A stretch of DNA of 64,000 nucleotides from a bacterium (GTDB lineage: Bacteria; Planctomycetota; Planctomycetia; Planctomycetales; Planctomycetaceae), in the NCBI GenBank assembly GCA_016124895.1, contig WGMU01000105.1, forward strand, positions 1-64,000, in the 5' to 3' direction. The position numbers and the translations under genes were made by a program. The first letter of the stretch is position 1. Each line of letters begins with the position of its first letter. Shown piece by piece: positions 48,546-57,423 of this stretch. The notes under the pieces are model-generated. The model was not told the DNA's origin and made no database searches. It saw nothing but the letters and a program-made list of their open reading frames with translations.

Positions 48546-49271
48546 TCAGGGTCTGATCTGCCGATTCCACTGCAGGCCGTTGGGCAGCGACTCTGCCGCA
48601 TATTCGATGTGAATTACGCGTCGATGAGTCGGCTGAACGGCGCGCGATGAGGCGTGCAGTGTCATGGGGCACATTGCAACAACGTCCCCTGCCGACGCGG
48701 CACAGATGGCTTGGGGAACACGTTTCTTCCAGTCGTCAAGTTCATCATCCAGCCAGCCGTGACGGTGAGAACCGGGAATCACCCGCAGTGCCCCGTTCAC
48801 AGAACTGCAATCGTCGAGGTGAACTCGCAGCGCCAGCATCCGCGAGAGGATCTCAGGCGGAGGCTGGACCTGCCACACATCTGCCTTTCTGCCCCACGCC
48901 AGAAAGCCCGGTGTCTCGATCTTTTCTGCGACGGAAATCACGCTGTCCTGATGCCATCCCAGAGCCCAGTTCGCGTCCGGAGTTTTGTCGAAGAAGATTG
49001 CGCGCGACGCGAAGGCATCAGGGCCAAGAATTGCCGTGACCAACGGCCACAGTCCCGGACTGACCGCGAGAGAACAGACGGTTGGTGACATCTCCAGCAG
49101 GTTCCGAACGCCGTAGACGGACTTCTTCCGCCGGACAGCTTCACCAGTTGGTTCACCCTCAATCGCCGAGCAGAGGTCTGCAATCTGACTTCCTGAAATC
49201 GCTCTGCGCAGGATTGCATATCCATCGCGAATGAACTTCTCACGCAAGGACGACGGACCTGTCTCGGTCAT
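48546..49271 (-). CDS. Phytanoyl-CoA dioxygenase family protein
   Basis: I chose the ATG at 49271; the longer frame to 49391 would overlap the neighbour. The product has 241 residues. WHQDSVIS contains the H-x-D of the iron site and MTLHASSRAVQPTHRRVIHIEY the distal His and the 2-oxoglutarate-binding Arg. RDGYAILRRAIS at the start fits the double-stranded beta-helix fold family PhyH. These enzymes hydroxylate a variety of small molecules; the substrate here is unknown. It is the last gene of a likely operon with the CoA-binding, HIT and LysM genes. Confidence 0.85.
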   Translation of the reverse strand: MTETGPSSLREKFIRDGYAILRRAISGSQIADLCSAIEGEPTGEAVRRKKSVYGVRNLLEMSPTVCSLAVSPGLWPLVTAILGPDAFASRAIFFDKTPDANWALGWHQDSVISVAEKIETPGFLAWGRKADVWQVQPPPEILSRMLALRVHLDDCSSVNGALRVIPGSHRHGWLDDELDDWKKRVPQAICAASAGDVVAMCPMTLHASSRAVQPTHRRVIHIEYAAESLPNGLQWNRQIRP

Positions 49272-49291
49272 GGTTCCCAGATCCTGATGGC

Positions 49292-49684
49292 TCAAACCGA
49301 TCCGGGGCTGATTCCCAGATCGACGATGCTGCAGGCTTCGATGATCTTCAGTCCAAGTTCCGCAGCCCGCGCACGAATGCGGGCGTCGCAACTGCCGGGG
49401 TTGAACCAGACTTCGTTAACGTCGAAAGCGGCGATTTCATCCAGCAGTGCAAGTCCGACATCGGCAGGCACGTAGACCGTCATCCGGTCGAGATGTTTGA
49501 CCGGCAGTTCACTGAGCGACGCGAATGCAGGAAGTCCCTCGATCTCGGCAGCGTGCGGATTGATCGGAAAGACCTGGTAGCCTTTCTGCCGATGCGCTCG
49601 AACCGAAATGTTGCCGAAGCGCGATCGGTCACGACTGGCACCAATGACAGCGACGGTCGGCCGGTCGTCGCGAATTGACCTCAT
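49292..49684 (-). CDS. CoA-binding domain protein (YccU-like)
   Basis: The product has 130 residues, one Rossmann-type domain. TVAVIGASRDRSRFGNISVRAH is the nucleotide-binding start, VFPINPHAAEIEGLPAFASLSEL the middle, and EVWFNPGSCDARIRARAAELGLKIIEACSIVDLG the end. It matches the single-domain CoA-binding family found alone. Its start overlaps the stop of the HIT gene (ATGA), and the next gene follows by 20 bases, so it is in an operon. Physiological role is not known. Confidence 0.88.
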   Translation of the reverse strand: MRSIRDDRPTVAVIGASRDRSRFGNISVRAHRQKGYQVFPINPHAAEIEGLPAFASLSELPVKHLDRMTVYVPADVGLALLDEIAAFDVNEVWFNPGSCDARIRARAAELGLKIIEACSIVDLGISPGSV

Positions 49685-50211
49685 GGCAAAGTTGCTCCAG
49701 CGGCGTCTGTGTCAGAGGAGAGTGCTTCCCTCAGGATCGTGTAAAGCGCGTCGAGTGACTGCGGGATGACCTTTGTCTCGCCGAGCACCGGCATGAAGTT
49801 GGTGTCTCCATTCCAGCGCGGAACGATGTGCCAGTGGAGATGCCCCGGCAGGCCGGCCCCGGCAACCCGGCCGAGGTTCAGTCCGACGTTAAAGCCGTCG
49901 GGGGTCATGGTCTGTTCCAGCACGCGGGTCAGCTTCTGCAGCAGATGTGTGCTTTCGAGCAACTCTGCGTCATTGAGGTCGCGCAGGTCGGCCTTGTGTT
50001 CGCGCGGAGCGATCAGGAGATGTCCGTTGTTGTACGGAAAACGGTTCAGCACAACGAGCGAATGCTCGCCGCGCAGTACGACCAGGTTCTCACGGTCAGC
50101 GTCGCTGTCCCGATAGTGGCACAGAAAACAGGAATGCGCGGGCTGCTCCGAGGGACCCGTGCTCTGCACATAGGCCAGACGCCAGGGAGCCCAAAGCTGC
50201 TTGTGAGTCAC
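49681..50211 (-). CDS. HIT-family hydrolase
   Basis: The product has 176 residues. LWAPWRLAYVQ at the start and CFLCHY (a zinc-type Cys pair) are typical of the Fhit/Ap4A phosphorylase-like group. FPYNNGHLLIAPREHKADLRDL and HLHWHIVPRW, with the catalytic His triad, are the HIT core. It likely hydrolyses a nucleotide or dinucleotide. It is the upstream partner of the CoA-binding gene with a 4-base overlap. Confidence 0.9.
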   Translation of the reverse strand: MTHKQLWAPWRLAYVQSTGPSEQPAHSCFLCHYRDSDADRENLVVLRGEHSLVVLNRFPYNNGHLLIAPREHKADLRDLNDAELLESTHLLQKLTRVLEQTMTPDGFNVGLNLGRVAGAGLPGHLHWHIVPRWNGDTNFMPVLGETKVIPQSLDALYTILREALSSDTDAAGATLP

Positions 50212-50255
50212 GTTGATGCTTCCTTCGTCGGCTGACAGATTGATGGCAGACCGGG

Positions 50256-50681
50256 TTACTGCCTTTTCGGGATCAGCAGCAGTTGCCCTGTCGAAATCGA
50301 CGTTCCCGATTCAAAGTAGTTGGCTTCACGTAACGCGTCGACGGAAACACCGTATTTCTGAGCGATCGAGGTCAACGTTTCTCCCTGCCGGACCTCGTGC
50401 CAGGTCGATGACGACGACCCGCCTGACTTTGGCAATTGCAGAACCTGGTCGGCCGGTACGTCGGGGACGGCCCCAAGATCGCGAGCGCTCGAAGCGCCCG
50501 GCGTTGGAGACCACGTCTGACCTGGCATCACCGGTGTCGGCTGAATCAGCGTCGGGGGATTCTGCCCTACTGGGCCTGTTGGGGGCGGAGGTCCGTACCA
50601 CATCGGACCACAACCGGCCGCCGCCGTAAGAACCGTCAGACGGATCACGGGGGATTGCCACAGAGAAGAAGTCCATTTCAT
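50256..50681 (-). CDS. Small LysM-domain protein, probable lipoprotein
   Basis: The start could be 50687 or 50681; I use the inner ATG (MKWTSSLWQ). The product has 141 residues. A hydrophobic N-terminus ending in TAAAGC is a weak lipobox with Cys at about residue 24. A proline-rich linker precedes one LysM domain at the C-terminus (HEVRQGETLTSIAQKYGVSVDALREANY...LLLIPKR). LysM binds peptidoglycan-type sugars, so it is probably periplasmic and wall-associated. Peptidoglycan in planctomycetes is now accepted. It precedes the HIT gene on the same strand. Confidence 0.85.
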   Translation of the reverse strand: MKWTSSLWQSPVIRLTVLTAAAGCGPMWYGPPPPTGPVGQNPPTLIQPTPVMPGQTWSPTPGASSARDLGAVPDVPADQVLQLPKSGGSSSSTWHEVRQGETLTSIAQKYGVSVDALREANYFESGTSISTGQLLLIPKRQ

Positions 50682-50730
50682 CGTCAAAGTCCTCTGAAAT
50701 CCGTTACAGAGTCATCCTGATAAACCGTCT

Positions 50731-51093
50731 TCAACTTTGAAGCTCAATTGGCAAAGCGTCGATCTTCGCCGCGCAGATGAAGTCGTTCTCAGACAGTCCG
50801 CCGATTGCGTGTGTCCAGAGTTGGATCGTGACATGTCGATAGCGTTCGAGGTGCAGGTCCGGGTGATGCCCCTCTGCCTCTGCAACCGTTGCCACGTTCT
50901 CAAAGAATCGCATCGCCGACATGAAGTTCTTAACGACCCATGACTTGCGGATCCGCTCGCTGTTGGGGGTGAGTTCCCAGCCGCTGAGCTGCTGAATCTG
51001 CTCGGCCGCTTCTTCTGGCGAAAACTTCGGGACGCCACCTTCGCAGGGCAGACATTTTTTCGCGGTGAGCTGGTCGCACGACAGGATTTCCAT
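50731..51093 (-). CDS. phhB: 4a-hydroxytetrahydrobiopterin dehydratase
   Basis: The product has 120 residues. AEGHHPDLHLERYRHVTIQLWTH followed by GLSENDFICAAKID is the conserved active site region of pterin-4a-carbinolamine dehydratases, with the catalytic histidines. An AAAGGTG site lies before the ATG. The enzyme recycles the pterin cofactor of aromatic amino acid hydroxylases; none is in the window. The gene stands next to but apart from the SDR at 51189. Confidence 0.9.
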   Translation of the reverse strand: MEILSCDQLTAKKCLPCEGGVPKFSPEEAAEQIQQLSGWELTPNSERIRKSWVVKNFMSAMRFFENVATVAEAEGHHPDLHLERYRHVTIQLWTHAIGGLSENDFICAAKIDALPIELQS

Positions 51094-51188
51094 CGGTTCA
51101 CCTTTCTCACAGGCAGACGAGTTACCTGAGTCAGAGCCTCACAAACGCAGAAACGCACGCTGCCGTGTGAACGACATCCGTTCGCAGA

Positions 51189-51986
51189 TTATTCTGGTTG
51201 CGGCGGCACTCCGAGTGACTTGCCGCCGTCGATAGCGAGCAGCGTTCCCGTCAGCATGATCGCCGCATCGCTCACGAGGTACAACACCGCTTGTGCAATC
51301 TCTTCGGGCGTGATCATCCGACCGAATGCTCTGGCCAGCGGGCTCGCCGCGATCAATCGTTGTACGGCGAGATCACGGTCGTCGGAAGCGTCGAGTTCTG
51401 CTTCGATCATCCGCGTCCCGCCGACCGGACCGGGACAGACGGCGTTGACCCGTATTCGGTCTTTCGAGTGGCAGAGCGCCAAGGACTTCGTCAGACCGGA
51501 CAGAGCCAGCTTGCTGATCGAATAAACCGGATCGTGCGACCGCGGCAGAAGACCAGCGTTACTCGACACATTAACGATGGCCCCACCTCGGCCGTCTGCG
51601 ACCATGTACCGGATGGCATGCTTGCAGCCGAAGAACGCCGCTTTCAGATTTGTATCGAGACAGGCGTCCCAGTCGGCCTCCGTGACATCCTGAATCTGTT
51701 TAACCATGCCAATTCCGGCATTATTAACCAGGACGTCAATCCGCCCGGACGTTTGTGCTGCAAGATCAAAGACACCAGCAAGTTGCGACTCGACGCGAAC
51801 GTCGCACTGAAGCTGCTCGATTCCGAGTTGTGAGTACAGTTCGTTGTTTTCGTCACGGAGCGGCGAAAAGTCGGCAGTGAAGACGCTGGCTCCCTGCCGT
51901 GCGAGCAGAATCGCCGTCGCACGCCCGATTCCACTGGCGCCGCCCGTGACTACAGCCGTGCGTCCTGTCAGCCTTCCGGTCGTCAT
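51189..51986 (-). CDS. Short-chain dehydrogenase/reductase
   Basis: The product has 265 residues. AVVTGGASGIGRATAILLA is the NAD(P) site, LVNNAGIGM the NNAG motif, VNVSSNAGLLPRSHDPVYSISK gives the catalytic Ser and YxxxK, and a C-terminal MLTGTLLAIDGGKSLG completes the pattern. This is a classical SDR with unspecified substrate, unlike the FabG-like one at 34986. A GGAGACTC site lies before the ATG. Its upstream region faces the DUF1501 gene at 52299 across a 312-base gap with nothing recognisable in it. Confidence 0.88.
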   Translation of the reverse strand: MTTGRLTGRTAVVTGGASGIGRATAILLARQGASVFTADFSPLRDENNELYSQLGIEQLQCDVRVESQLAGVFDLAAQTSGRIDVLVNNAGIGMVKQIQDVTEADWDACLDTNLKAAFFGCKHAIRYMVADGRGGAIVNVSSNAGLLPRSHDPVYSISKLALSGLTKSLALCHSKDRIRVNAVCPGPVGGTRMIEAELDASDDRDLAVQRLIAASPLARAFGRMITPEEIAQAVLYLVSDAAIMLTGTLLAIDGGKSLGVPPQPE

Positions 51987-52298
51987 TTTGTCGAGTCTCC
52001 TTTGGACCGTATGTCGCCGTGAGGTACGAAACTCCTGTAACCGATTGAAATTAAAGAGGTTACATTTTTGTCACGGGAGTTTCTGTGGTCGCAGGACGCC
52101 AATGCTCAGTGTCCCCATGGAATCTTGCCGGAATCTGCCGAACTATTCCACGAACAGCTCGGTAACTTGGCTGTCGATCGCGAGATGAGACAAACTGGCA
52201 CGCTGCTGTCACAGAGGTTTCAAGTCCCCCATTGGTTTCGTAGACTGATCCCGGTCACTCCGCAAATCGCTTCACCCTTTCAGAATAGAGGCACTGTT

Positions 52299-53612
52299 AT
52301 GTTTCTTCCCACTCCTGGCGACATGTCCCGCCGACACTTTATGCGTCACATGGCGGCGGCGGCGGCGACGATTCCGACACTGGATTTCATCAGTCATGTG
52401 CAGGCCCATGCTGAGACTGCACGACGTAACAACAAGGCCTGTATCCTGATGTGGGCTGGCGGGGGACCGCCGACGATTGATATCTGGGATCTGAAGCCCA
52501 ATTCCAAGAACGGCGGCGAGTTCAAGCCGATCGACACGGCTGCCCCCGGCGTTCAGATCAGTGAGCACATGCCGAAGACAGCGCAGGTGTTCGACAAGCT
52601 GTCACTGGTTCGCTCGATGAGCACTCGCGAAGCCGACCACAATCGCGGTCGCTACTACATGCACACGGGCTTTGTCCCGAATCCAACAGTTGTGCATCCC
52701 ACGTTCGGCTCGGTCATCAGCCACGAGATTGGGTCGAAGCGCAAAGACCTGGAGATTCCGGCATTTGTTTCGATCAATGCACCGAGCGGTAGCCACGGTT
52801 ACATGGGGACGTCGAACGCTCCGTTCGTTGTCGGCAGCGATGGACGGATTCGCAACGCCGATCGCGGCGACCTGGGTGACGACCGACTCGGTCAGCGGCT
52901 CAACATGCTGGGTGTCATCGAGGAAGGTTTCATCAAGTCCGGCCGTGGCGAACTGCCGCAGTCTCACAAAGACGTCTACACGAAGGCCGTCAACCTGATG
53001 ACTTCGGAGCAGATGAAGGCGTTCAAGGTTGATGATGAGCCGCAGGAAATCATCGACATGTACACCGGCGGCGCAAACGGCGCTGGTGGCATGATGGCTC
53101 GTGGCAGTGCCTTTGGTCGCAGTCTGTTGATGGCACGTCGCCTCGTTGAGACCGGTGTTCCGTTCGTTGAAGTGGGCGTCAATACTGGTGGCTGGGATCT
53201 CCACAACGGTGTATTCGACGCTCTGAAGAACACCAACCTGCCGCCAATGGACACAGCGATCGCCGCCCTGGTCACCGACCTGACGCAGCGTGGCATGATC
53301 GACGATGTCACGCTGGTATGGATGGGCGAGTTCGCTCGTACGCCGCGAATCAACCAGAACGTCGGTCGCGATCACTGGGCCGCGAGCTGGACGAACATGA
53401 TTGGCGGCGGTGGTCTGAAGAATGGTCAGGCAGTCGGTGCGACCAACGAAGACGGTACCGCCTGCATCACAAAGACGTATCAGCCTGGCGATATCTGGGC
53501 GACCGTCGCACATGCAATGGGTATCCCGACGAGCATCGTTCACACGTCGAAGAACGGCCGTCCGATGAAAATTGCCAACGGCGGAACCCCGATCGCTGAG
53601 CTGATTGGCTGA
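52299..53612 (+). CDS. Tat-exported DUF1501 protein
   Basis: I chose the ATG at 52299; the longer open frame from 52068 precedes any signal. The product has 437 residues and starts with [18 protein letters not shown], a twin-arginine signal. [31 protein letters not shown] and [21 protein letters not shown] are DUF1501 blocks with likely metal-binding residues. It is followed by a strong terminator and then the sigma factor and DUF1549 fusion genes, so the two are separate transcripts but functionally adjacent. Confidence 0.9.
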   Translation: MFLPTPGDMSRRHFMRHMAAAAATIPTLDFISHVQAHAETARRNNKACILMWAGGGPPTIDIWDLKPNSKNGGEFKPIDTAAPGVQISEHMPKTAQVFDKLSLVRSMSTREADHNRGRYYMHTGFVPNPTVVHPTFGSVISHEIGSKRKDLEIPAFVSINAPSGSHGYMGTSNAPFVVGSDGRIRNADRGDLGDDRLGQRLNMLGVIEEGFIKSGRGELPQSHKDVYTKAVNLMTSEQMKAFKVDDEPQEIIDMYTGGANGAGGMMARGSAFGRSLLMARRLVETGVPFVEVGVNTGGWDLHNGVFDALKNTNLPPMDTAIAALVTDLTQRGMIDDVTLVWMGEFARTPRINQNVGRDHWAASWTNMIGGGGLKNGQAVGATNEDGTACITKTYQPGDIWATVAHAMGIPTSIVHTSKNGRPMKIANGGTPIAELIG

Positions 53613-53641
53613 TCGAACGGTTGGCCGGTAACGCAAGCGAC

Positions 53642-53669
53642 GCGGGAGCCGTTTTCGGCTCCCGCGTTT
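53642..53669 (+). terminator. Rho-independent terminator after the DUF1501 gene
   Basis: GCGGGAGCCG (53642-53651), loop TTTT, CGGCTCCCGC (53656-53665) is a perfect 10-bp stem followed by GTTTT. It lies 30 bases after the DUF1501 stop and 34 bases before the next start, so it separates the two units. It is a textbook hairpin apart from the short T-run. Confidence 0.9.
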
Positions 53670-53702
53670 TCATAGGTAGAACGGTTTCTGCAGGAACACG
53701 CA

Positions 53703-54251
53703 GTGGCGTCATCTCCAGATATCGCAGCTCCGCCTGTGCCCAGCGAGGAGTTCGTGCAGCTCTTCAGCCGGAATCAACGGCGGCTGTATCTGCACATACT
53801 CGGGCAGGTCGGCAACCCGGACGACGCCGAGGAAATCCTGCAGGAAACGAACGTGATCATCTGGAGCAAGTTCGACCGGTTTGAACTCGGCACCAACTTT
53901 ATTGCGTGGTCATTTCAGATTGCGAATTACGAGGTGCTGAAGCTTCGTGACAGGAAGCGGGCAAATCGGCTGGTGTTTTCTGACGAACTGATCGGAACGC
54001 TCGCGCAGGAGTCCGAAGAGTCACAGGACGACCTTGATCTAAGGCGGTCGGCATTGCAGGAGTGTCTGCAGAAGCTGCGTCCCAGTGACCGTGAACTGAT
54101 TCAGCAGCGCTACGCACCGGGAAGCAGTGGTCGCGACGTTGCCGAAACAATGGGCCGGCCGATGAACTCGGTCTATCAGTCGATTGGTCGAATCAGGAAG
54201 TCCCTGTTTGAGTGCATCAACCGTCGTCTTTCGACGGAGGCCGTGCGGTGA
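53703..54251 (+). CDS. ECF-type RNA polymerase sigma factor (Rhodopirellula/Verrucomicrobium family)
   Basis: The product has 182 residues and starts at a GTG. Region 2 is FVQLFSRNQRRLYLHILGQVGNPDDAEEILQETNVIIWSKFDRFELGTNFIAWSFQIA, which matches the phylum-specific family; region 4 is SGRDVAETMGRPMNSVYQSIGRIRKSL. Its TGA overlaps the GTG of the next gene (GTGA), the usual sigma/anti-sigma arrangement. It should direct transcription of its own operon and unknown targets on a signal from the membrane. It stands after a strong terminator, so it has its own promoter. Confidence 0.9.
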   Translation: MASSPDIAAPPVPSEEFVQLFSRNQRRLYLHILGQVGNPDDAEEILQETNVIIWSKFDRFELGTNFIAWSFQIANYEVLKLRDRKRANRLVFSDELIGTLAQESEESQDDLDLRRSALQECLQKLRPSDRELIQQRYAPGSSGRDVAETMGRPMNSVYQSIGRIRKSLFECINRRLSTEAVR

Positions 54252-56449
54252 GTAGACAATTCGAACAATTCAGACATTTGGTCGAGCTGATTGAACTGCA
54301 GCTTGAGCAGTGCATCTCGCGCGATGAATTCGCGCAGCTTGAAGAACTGATCCGCAGTGACGCCGAAGCCCGGCGTTTTTATCGAGAGTATCTCGATCTG
54401 CACGGAATGCTGCACTGGGGCACGGCACTGACGGACGCCCCTGAATTGAACGAACAGGAATCCACTGAGCCGTTGAGTCTCGATCTATCCCGCGTCGCCA
54501 CCATCGCGCACCAACCGGTTCCAGCGACTCCCAAACCACAACGTCAGAAGCGATCGCTGTCTGCAGTCGTGGCGTTGTGTGCTGCTGCTGTTGTTGCGGC
54601 AGTGATCTTTCTGTCCGGGCAGGCGGACACGCGGAACGAGCTGGTCGATGACTCGGTCCCATCGGCTCCGCATGGGCCGGATAAACTGGATCCAGAGGCG
54701 TTGATTGCTGACACAACCGGATTGCCGAACGATCGTGGGGCGAACGGCAATGCGGCGACCCGGCCAGTTGAGTTGCCGTCGCACCAGGATCGCTCTGGCT
54801 CCACGAATGTGGCAGCGCAGCTTCCTGATGCGGAAGGCTCGTCGAACGACGATCGCCTGGTGGCTCGCGCGGCAGACAGTTTGCCGCCGAATCCGCGGCT
54901 CGAATCCGGGTCACACTCCGTTGTGGCATTTATCAACGAACAGATTCGGCAGGGCTGGCGAGACTCGGACGTTACAGCGTCGCCGAGGTCGGACGATGCC
55001 GAGTGGATTCGTCGCGTGACGCTCGACCTTGTCGGACATATTCCAACGGCAGAACGCGTCTCGTCATTCCTCGTGGATAAGCGTGAAAACAAACGCGAGT
55101 TGCTGATTGACGAATTGCTCGGCGATGAGGATTACATCCACAACTGGACGACCATCTGGACGAATCTGCTGATCGGTCGGTCGAATCCACGAGAGGTGAA
55201 TCGCGACGCTCTGCAGAAGTTTCTGCGCGACAGCTTTGCCGAAAATCGCGGCTGGAATGAAATCGTTGCGGACATCGTTTCTGCAAAAGGTGCTGCTGAA
55301 GAAAACGGAGCGACGAACTTTCTGATCGCGCATGTGAATAATCAGGCGGTTCCGGCGACGGCAATCACCGCAAAGCTGTTCCTCGGCCTGCAGATTCAAT
55401 GCACGCAGTGCCACAATCATCCGTTCAACGACAAGACGCAGGAAGAGTTCTGGGCGTTCAACAGCTTCTTCCAGCAGGTGGATGTGAAGAGTGTTCCGGT
55501 CGTCAGCAATCCAGAGCGGCGACACGTTGTGCTGAGCGATCATCCGGAAGGTGGACCGACGTTTTACGAAACGCGGAACGGCCTGATGAAAGCAGCGTTT
55601 CCGCGGTTTGAAACTCACAAGGTTGACGACGCAGAGTCCGTCAATCGGCGTGATGAACTCGCGAAGCTGATGACGGCTGGTGAAGCACCGCAAATGGCGC
55701 GGGCCTTCGTCAATCGGATGTGGCAGCACTTTTTCGGGGTCGGTTTCACGCCGACAGTTGACGATATGGGTCCGCACGCGGTCGTCAGTCATCCGGAAGT
55801 GCTCGACGGTTTGACGCGCGAGTTCGTGCGCAGCGGGTACGACGTCAAGCAGCTCATGCGCTGGATCTGCCGAACCGACGCGTACAGTCTGACGAGTCGA
55901 TTTGGCGAGTCGAACTCGGTCGACAATCCATCCATTGGCGAGATGCCGCTGTTCAGTCGTGTCTATGTGAAGCCGATGACTGTCGAGCAGCTCTTTGATT
56001 CGCTGCTGATCGCCACCGGCGCTCGTGAGATGTTCGGTAACGACTGGGCCAGTGTCGAGAAGAGACGTCAGGACTGGCTGCAGCAGTTCGTCATGGCCTG
56101 GAACACGGACGAGAACGACGAAGCCGATCTGTTCGACGGGACGATTCCTCAGGCTCTGATGCTGATGAACGGCGATTTGATTCAATCCTCGCTTGAATCT
56201 GAACGTGGCACGTATCTTGATCGTGTTGTCCATTCTCGCGCGTCGGAGAACGACAAGATCGAGGCGATTGCTCTGGCTGCCCTGTCGCGTCATCCGAGCC
56301 GTATTGAAGTTGCGGCTGTGCGGCGACTGCTGCGTGAGCGCGTTGCGCGGCGGCCTGCTGGAGAAGATTCCGGCAGCCTGGTTCGTGGTGGTCTGGAAGA
56401 CTATTTCTGGGCGTGTCTCAACTCGAACGAGTTCATTCTTATCCACTAA
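54248..56449 (+). CDS. Anti-sigma-like membrane head fused to DUF1549/DUF1553
   Basis: I chose the GTG at 54248 because it overlaps the sigma stop by four bases; the reading frame begins earlier by chance. The product has 733 residues. Residues 1-60 (LVELIELQLEQCISRDEFAQLEELI; AEARRFYREYLDLHGMLHW) read like the cytoplasmic head of planctomycete FecR-type anti-sigma proteins. One membrane segment lies at about 103-124 and a linker to about 200. DUF1549 (about 220-420) contains CTQCHNHPFND at 385 and DUF1553 follows to the end. The cytochrome-like part is thus outside the membrane and the sigma-binding part inside. The fusion suggests that state of the outer part controls the sigma factor; this is inference. 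Confidence 0.85.
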   Translation: MSRQFEQFRHLVELIELQLEQCISRDEFAQLEELIRSDAEARRFYREYLDLHGMLHWGTALTDAPELNEQESTEPLSLDLSRVATIAHQPVPATPKPQRQKRSLSAVVALCAAAVVAAVIFLSGQADTRNELVDDSVPSAPHGPDKLDPEALIADTTGLPNDRGANGNAATRPVELPSHQDRSGSTNVAAQLPDAEGSSNDDRLVARAADSLPPNPRLESGSHSVVAFINEQIRQGWRDSDVTASPRSDDAEWIRRVTLDLVGHIPTAERVSSFLVDKRENKRELLIDELLGDEDYIHNWTTIWTNLLIGRSNPREVNRDALQKFLRDSFAENRGWNEIVADIVSAKGAAEENGATNFLIAHVNNQAVPATAITAKLFLGLQIQCTQCHNHPFNDKTQEEFWAFNSFFQQVDVKSVPVVSNPERRHVVLSDHPEGGPTFYETRNGLMKAAFPRFETHKVDDAESVNRRDELAKLMTAGEAPQMARAFVNRMWQHFFGVGFTPTVDDMGPHAVVSHPEVLDGLTREFVRSGYDVKQLMRWICRTDAYSLTSRFGESNSVDNPSIGEMPLFSRVYVKPMTVEQLFDSLLIATGAREMFGNDWASVEKRRQDWLQQFVMAWNTDENDEADLFDGTIPQALMLMNGDLIQSSLESERGTYLDRVVHSRASENDKIEAIALAALSRHPSRIEVAAVRRLLRERVARRPAGEDSGSLVRGGLEDYFWACLNSNEFILIH

Positions 56450-56537
56450 GCTGTCTGCGTACCCGATGCCGGACCGCGGTTGAAGTGCGACTCGCGGGAA
56501 TCCGGCAGCCGATGGTTCAACCTGTTTGAGGTCGCAG

Positions 56538-57182
56538 ATGGAGACGCCGCGTGAGGACGACGAACTGCTTGCTCGGTTACGCGCCGACGGCGAGTACATT
56601 CTTGCCCAGCAGTTCTCGGAGCATCGCAGTCGACTGTGGCGAATGATCAGTTTTCGTCTCGACGCACGGATGCGTGGCCGCGTCGACCCGGACGATATTC
56701 TGCAGGAAGCGTTTCTGGACGCCGTCCAGCGGCTTGACCATTTTCTTGGGAATCCGGCGACGTCACTGTTTATCTGGCTGCGGCTGATTGTGATGCAGAC
56801 GATGCAGAACGTTTATCGTCGGCATCTGTCGACGCAGAAACGGGACGCGTCGCGTGAGGCATCGAAAGCTCGCGATGAGGCTGGTGATTCGACGGCGGCG
56901 TCGATCACCGCGTTTCTTGCCGGACAACTGACGTCGCCCAGCCAGGCCGCGATGAAACAGGAGCAACTCGCGCAGCTCGATCAGGCTCTGATCCGCCTGT
57001 CAGAGCTTGATCAGGAAGTTCTGGCCCTGCGTCACTTCGAGGAACTGAGTAATGCGGAGACGGCCGAAGCGCTTGGTATCGACCCGAAGGCGGCCAGCGT
57101 GCGATATTTCCGCGCTCTGCGACGTCTCAAAAGCGTTCTGGAAAAACTGTCTGCGTTTCAGCCGCCGGGATCAGGTTTGTGA
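56538..57182 (+). CDS. ECF-type sigma factor (planctomycete-specific subfamily)
   Basis: I chose the ATG at 56538 over a TTG 12 bases upstream. The product has 214 residues. Region 2 appears as LWRMISFRLDARMRGRVDPDDILQEAFLDAVQRLDHF and region 4 as LALRHFEELSNAETAEALGIDPKAASVRYFRALRRL. This type, with an extended linker, is common in planctomycetes and often near Ser/Thr kinases; a kinase is encoded at 61141. It has no anti-sigma gene directly beside it. It lies 88 bases after the DUF1549 fusion gene and may be read with it. Confidence 0.9.
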   Translation: METPREDDELLARLRADGEYILAQQFSEHRSRLWRMISFRLDARMRGRVDPDDILQEAFLDAVQRLDHFLGNPATSLFIWLRLIVMQTMQNVYRRHLSTQKRDASREASKARDEAGDSTAASITAFLAGQLTSPSQAAMKQEQLAQLDQALIRLSELDQEVLALRHFEELSNAETAEALGIDPKAASVRYFRALRRLKSVLEKLSAFQPPGSGL

Positions 57183-57423
57183 TTCGGCACGGACGCGCCG
57201 GCCTGACTGGACTGCTCTCGGTACTCCGTGCTCAGTCAGTCGTCATTCCGAGAGCAATTGGCAGCGGCCGTCATTCAGGTCCAGTCTGAGAATCCTGGCG
57301 AATCTGCGGGCTTGCTCTCCTGAAGTTCTGCCGCTGTCGTTTACAGTTGTCGCTGAGTGGTCTGGATTCGGAGAGTAGTCAACAGCCGATCGGTTGGAAT
57401 CGATCAGGTGGGGGTGTTTGATC

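Noticed and set aside
55064-56599. 511-codon minus-strand open frame
   Set aside because: Opposite the DUF1549 fusion gene; no recognisable protein.
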